The translations under genes were made by a program, and so were the position numbers. A stretch of 64,000 nucleotides of DNA. Source: Acidobacteriota bacterium (GTDB taxonomy: Bacteria; Acidobacteriota; Vicinamibacteria; Vicinamibacterales; SCN-69-37). The stretch lies in NCBI GenBank assembly GCA_020853395.1, contig JADYYY010000010.1, positions 186,001 through 250,000 on the forward strand, read 5' to 3'. A model generated the notes under the pieces. It did not search any database. It was given only the letters and a program-made list of their open reading frames with translations, and was not told the origin of the DNA. Every line of letters starts with the position of its first letter. Within the stretch, counting starts at the first letter, position 1. This document shows positions 18,544 to 27,841 of the stretch, one piece after another.

Positions 18544-19947
18544 TCAGCTCGCCGCGGGCTGCCGGTTGGTGCGCGATAGATGGCTCACCACCGCCCGGAA
18601 CTTGCCGTGCGCGGTGCGCGGCACCTGGTCCACACGCTCGCACACGACGTCCACCGATCCCAGGTAGTCGCGAAGCCGGTGGCGCAGCTCTTCCTCCAGC
18701 CCGAGGCCCGCCGCGCGCGCCGGCACGTACTTCACGCGGAACCGCGTGAAGGTCTCCTGCACGATCTGCGCTTCGGCGACCGCCAAGCCATGCTTGAACA
18801 CCGGGTCGAGCCGGCCGACGCGCCGGCCGTCCTGCATCACGACCAGGTCGTCACAGCGCCCTTCGAGCGCGTCGACGCCGGGCAGATGGCGCCGGCATCG
18901 GCACTCGTGGCTCGAGAGCCGCACGGCGTCACCGGTTCGGTACCGAATCAACGGCATGTCCGCGTTCAGCAGGCTCGTGCTGATCATGTCGCCCACGGCG
19001 CCCGGCGGCACGGTCCGATCGCCGTCCAGCGCCTCGACGAGGCCGACTTCCGGCCAGAGGTGAAGGCGCCCATGCTCGCACTCGCTCGCCCCAGCCACGA
19101 TCTCCGCGAGGCCGTAGGTCTCGCGCACGGGGCAGCGGAACGCGGCCTCGATCGTGTGCCGCTGGTGATCCAGCAGCGGCTCGGCGTTCGTGATCGCGAC
19201 GGCGAGCCGGACGTCCTTCCGGCCGAGCCGCAGCGCCGTGTCCGCGAGCGCGTGCAGCGACGAGCTGTACCCGAACACGTACGTCACGTCGTAGCGGCGC
19301 AGCGCGTCGAGGTACGCGGGCACCAGGTCCGGCGCCAGATGATAGGACGACATGTAGAGCTGCCGCAGCGCCGAGTTCCAGATCCAGAACGGCGGCGTGC
19401 GCCGGCTCGCCGGCGTCACGACGCGGCCGCCGATGATCGCCCATCGGTCCTTGCGGGAGATGCCGTACCAGCGGCGCGACCGCGCCTCGTTGAGCGCATA
19501 CCATTCACGCACGGTCTTGCGGCTCCACCACAGCTTCAGGGGCTTGCCGGTCGTGCCGCTCGTGTGCTCCGGGTACATCCGCCGGATGTCCACATCGTCG
19601 GCGAGGAACGCTTTCGGGTTCTCGCGCACGCTCTCCTTCTCGAGGATCGGCCAGTGCTCGAGGTACTCCCACGACCGCGTGTCGCCGGCCTGACGGCGCC
19701 GCGACCAGTGCTCGCGATAGAACGGCACCTGCGTGGCCGCGCGGTGCAGCACGAACGCCAAGCGCTCCTGCTGGTACTGGCGCCACTGTTCAGGCGTCCA
19801 ATGGTCGCGCTCCAGCGTCGCGGCCACCAGCGCCTCGGTCTCCTTGCCGTAGCGCCAGCGGCGAAGATAAACGCCCATGGCGGTGGCGGCGGCCCACTGC
19901 GCAGGAGTCGGCAACCGATGGTAGACGTGCAGCAGCTTATCGCTCAT
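18544..19947 (-). CDS. Adenylate-forming enzyme, CapK/phenylacetate-CoA ligase-like
   Basis: The protein has 467 residues. The start at 19947 (MSDKLLHVYHRL) is supported by AGGAG eight bases upstream. The nucleotide-binding loop is HTSGTTGKPLKLWWS. Further adenylation motifs are ETYGLAE and the Y-R-TGD stretch LIRYRTGDAVRL. The closing HGKFRAVV holds the lysine of the A10 motif. Such CapK proteins recur in capsule clusters, and their substrates are mostly unproven. Activation of a carboxylic acid for attachment to the glycan or to the acyl carrier protein of this operon would fit. A true phenylacetate-CoA ligase is unlikely here. Confidence 0.85.
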   Translation of the reverse strand: MSDKLLHVYHRLPTPAQWAAATAMGVYLRRWRYGKETEALVAATLERDHWTPEQWRQYQQERLAFVLHRAATQVPFYREHWSRRRQAGDTRSWEYLEHWPILEKESVRENPKAFLADDVDIRRMYPEHTSGTTGKPLKLWWSRKTVREWYALNEARSRRWYGISRKDRWAIIGGRVVTPASRRTPPFWIWNSALRQLYMSSYHLAPDLVPAYLDALRRYDVTYVFGYSSSLHALADTALRLGRKDVRLAVAITNAEPLLDHQRHTIEAAFRCPVRETYGLAEIVAGASECEHGRLHLWPEVGLVEALDGDRTVPPGAVGDMISTSLLNADMPLIRYRTGDAVRLSSHECRCRRHLPGVDALEGRCDDLVVMQDGRRVGRLDPVFKHGLAVAEAQIVQETFTRFRVKYVPARAAGLGLEEELRHRLRDYLGSVDVVCERVDQVPRTAHGKFRAVVSHLSRTNRQPAAS

Positions 19948-19957
19948 GGCTTGCTCC

Positions 19958-21229
19958 TCACTTCGACGTGCAGGGACGCGCCTCGGCAGCGGACAGGGCG
20001 GCACCCGCGGGGCCGCCGCGGCGGCTCTGTGCGAGCCGGCGCGCGAGCGCCGGACCGTTCTGGCGCTGATCGAACAGCATCTCGGCGCGGCGCCGCGCCG
20101 TGACGGCAAGGCGCTGCCGGCGCGGCTCATCGTTCAACAGGGCCACGATGGCCCGGCCCAACGCGACCGGATCGGCGGGCGGCGTCAACACACCGGCGTC
20201 TCCGTCGCCGAGCAATTCGGGAATACCGGCGATGCTCGAGGCGATCACCGGCGTGCCGACCGCCATGGCCTCCTTGATGACCGTCGGCACGGCATCGCCG
20301 AGGCCGTTCGACGGGTGCACCAGCACCGTCGCCTGGCGCATCTCCTTCACGACCTCGTCCGGGCTGAGCCAGCCGCGGAAGTGCACGCGATCGCGAAGGC
20401 CCAGCGAGACAGCCAACGCCTCGAGACGCGGCCGCTCGGGGCCATCGCCGGCGAAGACGACCTCAACCGGCCGTTCGGGTGCCACCAACGCCGCGGCTGC
20501 GAGGAGATCGTCGAATCCCTTTGCCGGATGAAGGCCGCCGGCAGCCAGCAGCCGGTGAGGCGCACGCCCGCCGGGATCGAACGAGAGCTGCTCGAGATCC
20601 AGCGCGAGGTGATGGAGGTAGAGCTTCGGCGCCCACGCGGCGACCCGATCGGGATACGTCGCCGCGAGGAACTTGCGATTGAAGTCGCACACGACAATGA
20701 CGTTGTCCGCGTAGTCGAGCTTCTGCCGCAGATACACGCGGGCGCGATACAGGTCGGTGCCGGCGTGCAGGCAGATCGAGAACGGCATCGTGCCGCCGAT
20801 GGCGCGGTGAAACAGATACGCGCACGTGCCCGCGTAGTTGCCCCAATAGGCGAGCACATGGTCGAAGCGGCCACGGTGATCGCGCGCCCACGCGAGCGCT
20901 TTTGGCAGCACGTACATCGTCTTCAGCGCTTCCTCGGCTCCATGCCGCACGCCCGCGCCGGTGAGGGCGAGCATCGTGCCGACGTGGCGCAGCGCGCCGG
21001 GCGAGGCGGCGTGCGCCAGGCTCCGCTTCAGCGACGCGTGATGCACGCGGTCGCGCGGCAGGACCGACGGCGACAGGTCGGCCGGCACGTGCGCCCAATA
21101 CGCCGGATCGAGCGGCAGGATCGCGAAGATCTCGACGTCCCATCCAGCGTCGATCAAGCCGCGCATGTCGCGCGCGAAGAACGTGTTGATCAGCCCGGGG
21201 AAGTGGCTGGTGAATACCGCAAGGCGCAT
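19958..21229 (-). CDS. Family 4 glycosyltransferase
   Basis: The protein has 423 residues from ATG 21229 (MRLAVFTSHFPG). A GT-B fold is evident. The N-terminal acceptor half ends near 190. The C-terminal donor half contains RLLAAGGLHPAKGFDDLL, FAGDGPERPRLE, FRGWLSPDEVV and a final E-x7-E type motif (PTVIKEAMAVGTPVIAS). It is a retaining transferase by family. It starts 4 bp after the next GT4 stop and ends 10 bp before the CapK-like gene. The sugar donor cannot be assigned. Confidence 0.9.
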   Translation of the reverse strand: MRLAVFTSHFPGLINTFFARDMRGLIDAGWDVEIFAILPLDPAYWAHVPADLSPSVLPRDRVHHASLKRSLAHAASPGALRHVGTMLALTGAGVRHGAEEALKTMYVLPKALAWARDHRGRFDHVLAYWGNYAGTCAYLFHRAIGGTMPFSICLHAGTDLYRARVYLRQKLDYADNVIVVCDFNRKFLAATYPDRVAAWAPKLYLHHLALDLEQLSFDPGGRAPHRLLAAGGLHPAKGFDDLLAAAALVAPERPVEVVFAGDGPERPRLEALAVSLGLRDRVHFRGWLSPDEVVKEMRQATVLVHPSNGLGDAVPTVIKEAMAVGTPVIASSIAGIPELLGDGDAGVLTPPADPVALGRAIVALLNDEPRRQRLAVTARRRAEMLFDQRQNGPALARRLAQSRRGGPAGAALSAAEARPCTSK

Positions 21230-21233
21230 GGCG

Positions 21234-22418
21234 TTACGCGATCCGGCGCGCGGCGTCGGCTGACGACTCCAGGGCTCTCCCGCCGTGGTCGAGCCCCCGT
21301 GCGTGCTCGTACACACGGAACAGACGATCCGCGAGGCCGCGGTCCTGGTACTCGGCCTCGACGCGCCGGCGGCCGGCTTCACCGAACTGCCGCCGCAGGC
21401 CGGGATCCCGCACGAGCCGGCGGATCGCATCGACGAGCGCGTCGATGTCGTCGGGACCGACGACAATCCCCGTCTCGCCTGCAACCACGACGGCGGCCGC
21501 ATCGCCGGCCGGCGTCGTCACCACCGGCAGCCCGGCGGCCATTCCTTCGAGAAGCACGTTCGGAAACCCCTCGTGCGACGAGGTGGAGACGAGCACGTCC
21601 ACTTGTCGGAGGATCGCCGGCACGTCGCTGCGCCGCCCGACGAACCGCACCGCCTCGGCGAGGCCGAGCGACACGGCCTGCTCTTCGAGCGCCGGCCGCT
21701 CCGGACCATCCCCGACGATGACGCCGCGCACCTCGGGTACGACGGCGCGCACGCGCGCGAGCGCCGCGAGAAACCGATCGACGCGCTTGGCCCAAACGAG
21801 CCGCCCGACCAGCGCCACGACCGGGCCCACTCCGGCATCGCGCAACTGGAGCGTCGTGGTGGCCGCGTCCTGCGCAGCGAGGTCGATGACGTTCGGCACG
21901 ATCACGACCTCGTCGTGGCCTCGCCCCGACGCGCGGGCGAATGCCGCGCCGGCGGCCGAGTTGGCGACGAGCACCGTGGGCGTGCGCAGCAGCCACGGGC
22001 CCCATCCCGGGTTCTCCCGCAGCTCGAAGGCACCGTCGTTCCGGATGGCGCCGATCGAGACGGCGCGGCAGAGCTTGGCCGCGATACCGGCGTAGAGATT
22101 CACGAAGAAGTGGCCTGCCTGCACGACGTCCGGCCGGAACGCGCGCAACGATCGCGCGAGCGTCCACAGCCGCGCCGGCGGAGCGCTTCGCTGGCCGATC
22201 CAGATCGGGTCAAGGCCGGCGGCCCGGAATGCGGCTTCGTAGTGATCGCCTCGCGTCAGCGAGTAGCACCGCACCACCGCGCCGGCCGCCACGAGCGCGC
22301 GCCCCATGTACAGCAACTGCTTCTCGGCGCCGCCCTGCGACAGCCCGCCGGCGACGAGCGCGATGCGCCAATCGGCCGGACGACGCGGGACGGTCGCGGT
22401 CTTCGACGATGACGTCAT
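21234..22418 (-). CDS. Family 4 glycosyltransferase
   Basis: The protein has 394 residues. The ATG at 22418 overlaps the stop of the O-antigen ligase-like gene (ATGA). The N-terminal glycine loop is VAGGLSQGGAEKQLLYMG. Donor-site motifs are GRLVWAKRVDRFL, VGDGPERPALEEQAV and the EGFPNVLLEGMAAGLPVV acidic motif. It is a GT-B retaining enzyme, probably cytoplasmic and membrane-associated, building the lipid-linked repeat. It resembles the other GT4 genes of the operon (19958, 23848 and 28590) without being a recent duplicate. Confidence 0.9.
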   Translation of the reverse strand: MTSSSKTATVPRRPADWRIALVAGGLSQGGAEKQLLYMGRALVAAGAVVRCYSLTRGDHYEAAFRAAGLDPIWIGQRSAPPARLWTLARSLRAFRPDVVQAGHFFVNLYAGIAAKLCRAVSIGAIRNDGAFELRENPGWGPWLLRTPTVLVANSAAGAAFARASGRGHDEVVIVPNVIDLAAQDAATTTLQLRDAGVGPVVALVGRLVWAKRVDRFLAALARVRAVVPEVRGVIVGDGPERPALEEQAVSLGLAEAVRFVGRRSDVPAILRQVDVLVSTSSHEGFPNVLLEGMAAGLPVVTTPAGDAAAVVVAGETGIVVGPDDIDALVDAIRRLVRDPGLRRQFGEAGRRRVEAEYQDRGLADRLFRVYEHARGLDHGGRALESSADAARRIA

Positions 22419-23851
22419 CCGGTGACCGAGCTCGTGACACGCCGCGAGTGCCGCGTGACCAGGCGGCGCTGAACGATGCCGAAGCGCCTCGCTTCTGCGC
22501 CGAGCGCGCGCGCCATCTCCGCGCTCGACAGACGTGCGGTGCCGGCGGCGGCGAGCAGCCAGATCGTCTTGCCCTGGAACTCCGTCGTCGTCAGCGAGAC
22601 CGCGAGACCCGCGGTGACGAGCAGCCCGAGCGACACGCTCCCGGGGCTCCGGCGCGTGAGGCCGCGCAGCGCAAACGATCCGACGTAGCCGACGAGGAGA
22701 ATCATCCCCGGCCAGCCGTTCTCCGCGAGGATCTTGATCCACCCCGCGTGCGCCGGGAACTCTTCGCCGCGCTTGAAGGTCGAGAGCCCGGGCAGGAAGC
22801 CGACCTGCGCCCACGTCGCCGCGAAGCCGCCGGTGCCCACGCCGAGCGGGTGCTCGCTGAACATGTGCAAGCCGGCAATCACGAGGTCCGACCGTCCGCT
22901 CGTCCGGCCGGACGCCGTCTGTTCCTCGTCGAGCAGCTTGCTGAACCGGCGCAGCGTGTAGTCACCGAGCGTGGCGAACGCGATGAGGGCGATGCAGGTG
23001 ATGCCGACGGCGGCGCCGGCCACGACGGCGCGATCCGTCTGACGCCGCATCGAGAACAGCACGAAGAGCAAACCGGTCGCGGCGATGAGCGCGCCGCCGC
23101 GGCTGCCGCTGAGGAACGCCCACACGACGTTCGTCGTGACGAGCAGGCCGAGGATCAGTTGTCCGTAACGCCGGTCCGCCGCGTGGTGGAAGCCGAGGCA
23201 CGCGCCGAACACCGCGGCCTCGGGAAACAACGCGTACGCGTTGTGATTCATGAACGGCAGGCCGTCCTGCAGCGAGAAGTACATGAGCCCGCCGAGCGCG
23301 CCGGCCGTGCCGCAGACGAGGCCGACCGTGTACCAGATGTCGGGGTCGTCGCCGGCCTGCGCGAAGTACACGACCAGGCCGAACATCGCGATGATGCCGA
23401 GCAGGTGCTGAACGCCACCCGCGACGTCCGGGCTGAACACGAGATCGGCCGCGAGCAGCACGATGAGGAGCTTCAGCAGGCGCGAGTGCACGTCCGAGAG
23501 CCGCCAGACGAAGGCGCCGGCGAGCACGCTGATGCCGATCAGCATGAAGTTCAGGGTGTTCCAGCGAAGCACCGCGTTCGACAGGAAATGCCGCGTGAGC
23601 GGATCGAGCGTGCAGACGAGCGCCGCGCCGGCGACGCCGAATGCGGGCCGCCGAAACCCGGCGAGCAGCACCAAAAACCCGACGGCCGTGAGGAACGTGA
23701 GCGCGTTGAGAAAGCCGATGACCGGTGCGGACAGCCATCCGGCGGCCACGACGATCAGCAGCAAACGCCCCCACTCGCTCGCCGCGGACCTGCCGCCGAG
23801 AACCCGCGGGGCCGGTTGAGCCGGCGCAGGTTGTCCAACGATGCGCCTCAC
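22415..23851 (-). CDS. O-antigen ligase/polymerase family membrane protein (Wzy/WaaL-like)
   Basis: The protein has 478 residues from a GTG at 23851 that overlaps the previous stop (GTGA). About ten to twelve membrane segments are visible. The large periplasmic loop contains SGRTSGRSDLVIAGLHMFSEHPLGVGTGGF and HAGWIKILAENGWPG. The H-x-x-x-L-x-x-x-x-E-x-G pattern is typical of the O-antigen ligase domain. It may polymerise repeat units (Wzy) or ligate a glycan (WaaL); sequence does not separate these. The neighbouring Wzc- and Wza-like genes favour a polymerase role. Confidence 0.88.
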   Translation of the reverse strand: MRRIVGQPAPAQPAPRVLGGRSAASEWGRLLLIVVAAGWLSAPVIGFLNALTFLTAVGFLVLLAGFRRPAFGVAGAALVCTLDPLTRHFLSNAVLRWNTLNFMLIGISVLAGAFVWRLSDVHSRLLKLLIVLLAADLVFSPDVAGGVQHLLGIIAMFGLVVYFAQAGDDPDIWYTVGLVCGTAGALGGLMYFSLQDGLPFMNHNAYALFPEAAVFGACLGFHHAADRRYGQLILGLLVTTNVVWAFLSGSRGGALIAATGLLFVLFSMRRQTDRAVVAGAAVGITCIALIAFATLGDYTLRRFSKLLDEEQTASGRTSGRSDLVIAGLHMFSEHPLGVGTGGFAATWAQVGFLPGLSTFKRGEEFPAHAGWIKILAENGWPGMILLVGYVGSFALRGLTRRSPGSVSLGLLVTAGLAVSLTTTEFQGKTIWLLAAAGTARLSSAEMARALGAEARRFGIVQRRLVTRHSRRVTSSVTG

Positions 23852-25014
23852 AGCCGAAGCCGTCCTTCCGTGAGCTGGCCGCCCCACTGCGCGGCGCAGA
23901 AGCGGCCGATGTCGCTGGCCCAGCGCTCGAGCGTGTAGGACTCGACGAAGGTCCGGCAACGCCGACGCAGGTCCGGCCAAGCCGCCGCGTGGTCCAGCGC
24001 CGCCACGATGCCGTTGGCCAGCGCCCGATCGTCACCCGGGGGCACGAGCCAGCCACGCTCCCCGGCGCGTCCCATGACCATCGGCGCCACGCCGACGTTG
24101 GTCGACAACACCGGCACGCCGTGCGCCATGGCGTCGAGCCACGCCTTGCTGAGCGACTCGGTCAGGGCCGGGTGCACGCAGAGGTCCGCATCCTGCAGTG
24201 CCGCAGACAGCTCGGGGCGGTTGAGGTATCCCTTGAAGCTGATTCGATCGTCCAGCCCGAGCGCCCGGCATTCCTGCTCGAGCGCCGATCGAGCCGGCCC
24301 GTCGCCGAGGATCTCCAGCCGCGCGTCGCCGGCCGGCGTCCCCTTCAGCCGCGCGATGGCGCGCAGGAGCACGTGCACGCCTTTCTCGGACGAGAGACGG
24401 CCGATGGCGACGAGCTTCGGCGGCCGTCCGAGCCCTCGATCGACGTCCGGACGAATCGCGTCGAGCTCGGCCTGCGTGAGCGCGGTGGAGAACACCCACC
24501 CCATCCCGGGCGCAGGCGGTTCCGCGCCTGAGCCCACGGCCAGCATCACGTTGCGGCCGCCGGCGAACCGCCGCATGACGGCCTTCACGAACCGTTGCGG
24601 CCGGGTCGTCTGCGCCGTGTCGGCCCAGGAGCTGCCGTATCGCGCGATCAGCCGCTTGCGAGACGCCAACGCGATCAGCAAGCCGAGCGCCGAGACGTCG
24701 CCAGGCAGCGGCACGTGCACGACGTCCGCGGCCCGCACGTGCGGCACGATCTGCCTCACGTAGCGAGGCAGGCGCCCGAGCATCGACACCTTGCGCCTGG
24801 CGTCGGCCCCGACGGGCGAGTCGAGCCCCACGATGCGCGCACGCGAAGGCAGCGGGAGGCCGCCCGCACGCGGCGCCGTCCGGACGACGACGAGCGTCGC
24901 ATCATCGAACATCGCGGTGATGGCTGCCATCTGCAACGGGAACCCGCCGTCGGTCACCCACGTCCCGTCCGGCCGCTGCCAGCACGGTTTGAACGACACC
25001 ACGCAGACGTGCAC
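23848..25014 (-). CDS. Family 4 glycosyltransferase
   Basis: The protein has 388 residues from a GTG at 25014, 1 bp after the deacetylase stop. The N-terminus (MHVCVVSFKPCWQRPDGTW) is typical for an acceptor domain. The donor domain carries LVAIGRLSSEKGVHVLL, ILGDGPARSALEQECRALGL, FKGYLNRPELSAALQDADL and the acidic motif ESLSKAWLDAMAHGVPVL. It is a cytoplasmic retaining glycosyltransferase. The stop overlaps the O-antigen ligase-like gene start, so tight co-translation is likely. Confidence 0.9.
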   Translation of the reverse strand: MHVCVVSFKPCWQRPDGTWVTDGGFPLQMAAITAMFDDATLVVVRTAPRAGGLPLPSRARIVGLDSPVGADARRKVSMLGRLPRYVRQIVPHVRAADVVHVPLPGDVSALGLLIALASRKRLIARYGSSWADTAQTTRPQRFVKAVMRRFAGGRNVMLAVGSGAEPPAPGMGWVFSTALTQAELDAIRPDVDRGLGRPPKLVAIGRLSSEKGVHVLLRAIARLKGTPAGDARLEILGDGPARSALEQECRALGLDDRISFKGYLNRPELSAALQDADLCVHPALTESLSKAWLDAMAHGVPVLSTNVGVAPMVMGRAGERGWLVPPGDDRALANGIVAALDHAAAWPDLRRRCRTFVESYTLERWASDIGRFCAAQWGGQLTEGRLRL

Positions 25015-25015
25015 G

Positions 25016-25888
25016 TCACGCCACCACGATCTGCCGATCGGGCACGCCCTCGCGGGCGGCGATGATCTCGCGCGGCAACACGACGTCCAGCCGGCCGGCG
25101 CGCCGGTGCGCGCGCACGCGCTCCAGGAACGGCACGAGATGGCGCTCGTCCTGCGAGTTGCCCGCGTGCAACGAGTGCGGATGGCCGTACGCGACGATCA
25201 GCCCGCCCTCGGCCGCGCACGCATCGACCATGTCGAGAGCCGCCGCGTCGAAACCGCCAGGGGTGTTGAGCCGCACGCACGTGACGCCGCCGATCCGCTC
25301 GACGGTCGCGGGCCGATCGAGGCGGCGGCCGCGCCACCATTCCGCCGCCCGCTGCCACCACGGCCGATACGCGACCCGGCAGAACCGGTAGCCGCTCTCC
25401 ACGAGCGCGCCGCAGAGCGTGCTCAGATCGATCCGGCCTGCACCCGCCTCGCGCCGCTCCGCCAGGCTGATCGACCCAGCGCGCCAGTAGTCGAACGGCT
25501 GGTTGAACGGTGGCACGAAGGCGCGCACCTCCGCGCCGATGCAATCCTCGAGCGCCGCCCGGCTCGCGCGCAGGGTCTCGAGGAGCTGATCGCGTGACAA
25601 GCCCGGCAGCCACTCGTGTCGATGCGAGTGGCTCGCAATCTCGTGGCCCGCCGCGTGTACCCGCCGCACCTGCTCCGGGGCGTGATACGGCGACGGCCCG
25701 GCGAGTGCCACCGATCCGACGACGGCGAAGCACGCCGGCACGCCAGCGTCGGCGTGGAGCTCCAGAAGCCGATCGGTGCACGAGGCCTCGAGCGATCCCC
25801 ACGACTTCGGCCCGCCGGGCAGGCGCGATCGATCGGCGCCCCATTGAGCGTCGTAGTCCCAGAACATCAGCAGTTGCGCGCGCGCCAT
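25016..25888 (-). CDS. Polysaccharide deacetylase-like protein with altered motif 1
   Basis: The protein has 290 residues. NodB motif 2 is clear at SHSHRH (H87, H91). Motif 1 reads FWDYDAQWG (9-17) in place of TFDDG, as in divergent deacetylases that handle other amide or ester substrates. PPFNQPFDYWR resembles motif 3, and YGHPHSLHAG near 235 resembles the closing motif. It lies 1 bp from genes on both sides. It is not closely related to the deacetylase at 13991-14878, so two different deacylation steps may exist in this pathway. Confidence 0.78.
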   Translation of the reverse strand: MARAQLLMFWDYDAQWGADRSRLPGGPKSWGSLEASCTDRLLELHADAGVPACFAVVGSVALAGPSPYHAPEQVRRVHAAGHEIASHSHRHEWLPGLSRDQLLETLRASRAALEDCIGAEVRAFVPPFNQPFDYWRAGSISLAERREAGAGRIDLSTLCGALVESGYRFCRVAYRPWWQRAAEWWRGRRLDRPATVERIGGVTCVRLNTPGGFDAAALDMVDACAAEGGLIVAYGHPHSLHAGNSQDERHLVPFLERVRAHRRAGRLDVVLPREIIAAREGVPDRQIVVA

Positions 25889-25889
25889 G

Positions 25890-26924
25890 TCAGACTCGGG
25901 CCTGTCGTCGCGCCAGGATGGCGGCCCCGCCGCGCACGCGGCCGGCGATTCGGCGCAGCCCGTCGGCCGCGCGGCCGGGCCGCATCGCGTCGCGCGCGAG
26001 CAACAGCGTGTCGAGCGTCCACGCGTACGCGAAGGCGAGGCGGTCGCGCCAGGCCAGGTTGCGGTACGTCCGACGCCAGATCAGATGGCGGTTCTCGATC
26101 TCCATCCGGCCCAGCCGAAACGCGTCGGGACGCCCCGCCGGCTCGTGCAGGTGGTCGCACGCGGCGGCCCCGACGAGCGCCACGGCGCCGCGCGCACGCA
26201 GCCGGAGCGAGAACTCCAGGTCTTCTCCCTGACCGTAGCCGGCGAGCACTTCTTCGAATCGCACGACCCGTGCGGCCGCTGTCTTCAGCATCATGGCGCA
26301 GCCCGGCAGCCAGTCCCCTTCCACGACCGCCGTCGTCGGCGCATGGAATCGCCAGGGAATCGATAGCCCGGTGCGCGTGTAGGTGCCGGGTTGAAGGTTC
26401 GGGACGATGCCGAGGGCCCGGCGAAGCCGCCACAGCGCCGTCGGCTGCATCCAGGATTCGGCGAAGCAACCGGCGCCGGCGAGCGCCGGCCGTTCGCGGT
26501 GTGCACGCTCGAGCTCGGCGAGGCACTCCGCCCCAAGCACGACGTCATCGTCGAAGAACGCGACGAGGTCTCGCGTGACGCGATCGAGACCGAAGTTGCG
26601 CTGCCGCGTCAGACCGCGGAGCGGCGGCTCGACCCGCCAGTACCGCACCACGGTGGGTGCCGGCCACGCGCGGACGATCGTCTCGGTCGCCTCGTCCGGG
26701 CTGGCATCGACGATGAGCGTCTCGTCCGGCAGACGAGCCTGGCGTCCAAGGCTCTGCAGAAAGCGCTGAACGCTCGCCGCGCGCCGATACGTGCAGAGCA
26801 CGACCGAGACGCCCGGCGCGTCTCGCTCGGCGCTCGCGAGCTCACCCGCCCCGCGTGTCCAGTCCGCCACCACACCCGGAACGGCCGCGGTGGAGTGCGG
26901 CACGAAGGCGGCCACCGCGGTCAT
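25890..26924 (-). CDS. Family 2 glycosyltransferase
   Basis: The protein has 344 residues from ATG 26924, which overlaps the methyltransferase stop (ATGA). The GT-A domain shows SVVLCTYRRAASVQRFLQSL, the acidic metal motif AFFDDDVVL (DDD) and EDLEFSLRLRARG near the catalytic base. A C-terminal stretch of about 60 residues is basic and amphipathic, suggesting membrane contact. It is probably an inverting transferase adding one sugar to the lipid-linked unit. Longer upstream reading in the same frame is a shadow of the methyltransferase gene. Confidence 0.9.
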   Translation of the reverse strand: MTAVAAFVPHSTAAVPGVVADWTRGAGELASAERDAPGVSVVLCTYRRAASVQRFLQSLGRQARLPDETLIVDASPDEATETIVRAWPAPTVVRYWRVEPPLRGLTRQRNFGLDRVTRDLVAFFDDDVVLGAECLAELERAHRERPALAGAGCFAESWMQPTALWRLRRALGIVPNLQPGTYTRTGLSIPWRFHAPTTAVVEGDWLPGCAMMLKTAAARVVRFEEVLAGYGQGEDLEFSLRLRARGAVALVGAAACDHLHEPAGRPDAFRLGRMEIENRHLIWRRTYRNLAWRDRLAFAYAWTLDTLLLARDAMRPGRAADGLRRIAGRVRGGAAILARRQARV

Positions 26925-27841
26925 GCGTGCAGGCTCTCCGGTACCTCGACGTGCGCCGGCCCTTCGATCGCCGCGTCCATCTCCCTCGGCTCTGCGACCG
27001 CGTACAACATCGGCCCTGCCCCGGTGATCCGGCTGTAGAGGTTGCCGGTCTCCTGATGCGCGCGCCAGATCGCACCCTTGAGGTCCCCCGACATCAGCCT
27101 GGCGGTCCAGGTGCGCCACGGATAGAAGTCCTCCTGGAACGATCCGACCGTCGTGACCTCGAATCCGGCCGCGTGCAGCAGCCGCGTGAGCGACGCCGCC
27201 GTGAACAGGAAGATGTGGGCGTGTGGCGCGAGCTCAGGGGTCCAGCGGTGGCCGAGCCACCGGAAGATGCCGGACTCCATGTTCGGCGTGATGACCACGA
27301 GGCGACCAGACGTGCGCACGTACGGCCGGATGTCGGCCACGACGGCCCGTGGATCTGGCAGGTGCTCGATGACGTTGTCCATCACGCACAGATCCGCGAC
27401 GCCCCTGGCGAGGTCCGTCTGGCCGATCGGACGGTCGTAGAACCGCACACGTGGGTACCGGCGCCGCGCCCTGGCGACGCGCGTCCTCGACACGTCGATG
27501 CCGACCACGTCGTCCCAGCCCGAACTGGTCAGCTCGTGACAGAGCACGCCGTCGCCACAGCCGAAGTCGATGGCGAGGCTGCCGACGCGTTCGAGATCGG
27601 GAACCTGCCGTGTGACGCGCCAGAAGCGGGAACGCCGTTCATGACCGTTGGCGGGACCGGAGTCCGGCCGCACCGCGTAGTACGCGGTGTAGAAGTCGCT
27701 GCCCTGTTCTTCGCCGGCAATCGGCGGCGGATCGATGCGAAACACGCCGCACGCCTCGCACCGGAGCAGCGAGAACCGCGGCGTGCGGATCCGCGTGCTG
27801 CCGAGCCGGCCGCCGCACCAGCACCGATCGCCGGCGCTCAC
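26921..27841 (-). CDS. SAM-dependent methyltransferase with N-terminal zinc-ribbon-like motif
   Basis: The protein has 306 residues from a GTG at 27841 that overlaps the preceding stop (GTGA). The N-terminus has C7-x-C9 and C28-x2-C31 (RCWCGG, LRCEACG), a probable metal-binding ribbon. Motif I is AIDFGCGDGVL and motif II GIDVSRTR. VMDNVIEHLPDPRAV is typical of Methyltransf_11/23-like enzymes. The zinc-ribbon plus methyltransferase layout occurs in sugar and O-antigen methyltransferases. The acceptor is unknown. It forms a tandem pair with the unrelated methyltransferase encoded just upstream. Confidence 0.87.
   Translation of the reverse strand: MSAGDRCWCGGRLGSTRIRTPRFSLLRCEACGVFRIDPPPIAGEEQGSDFYTAYYAVRPDSGPANGHERRSRFWRVTRQVPDLERVGSLAIDFGCGDGVLCHELTSSGWDDVVGIDVSRTRVARARRRYPRVRFYDRPIGQTDLARGVADLCVMDNVIEHLPDPRAVVADIRPYVRTSGRLVVITPNMESGIFRWLGHRWTPELAPHAHIFLFTAASLTRLLHAAGFEVTTVGSFQEDFYPWRTWTARLMSGDLKGAIWRAHQETGNLYSRITGAGPMLYAVAEPREMDAAIEGPAHVEVPESLHA

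Noticed and set aside
10460-19947. A polyketide or non-ribosomal peptide cluster, suggested by ACP, FkbH and an adenylate-forming enzyme
   Set aside because: No ketosynthase, acyltransferase, condensation or thioesterase domain exists in the window; all surrounding genes are for glycan synthesis.
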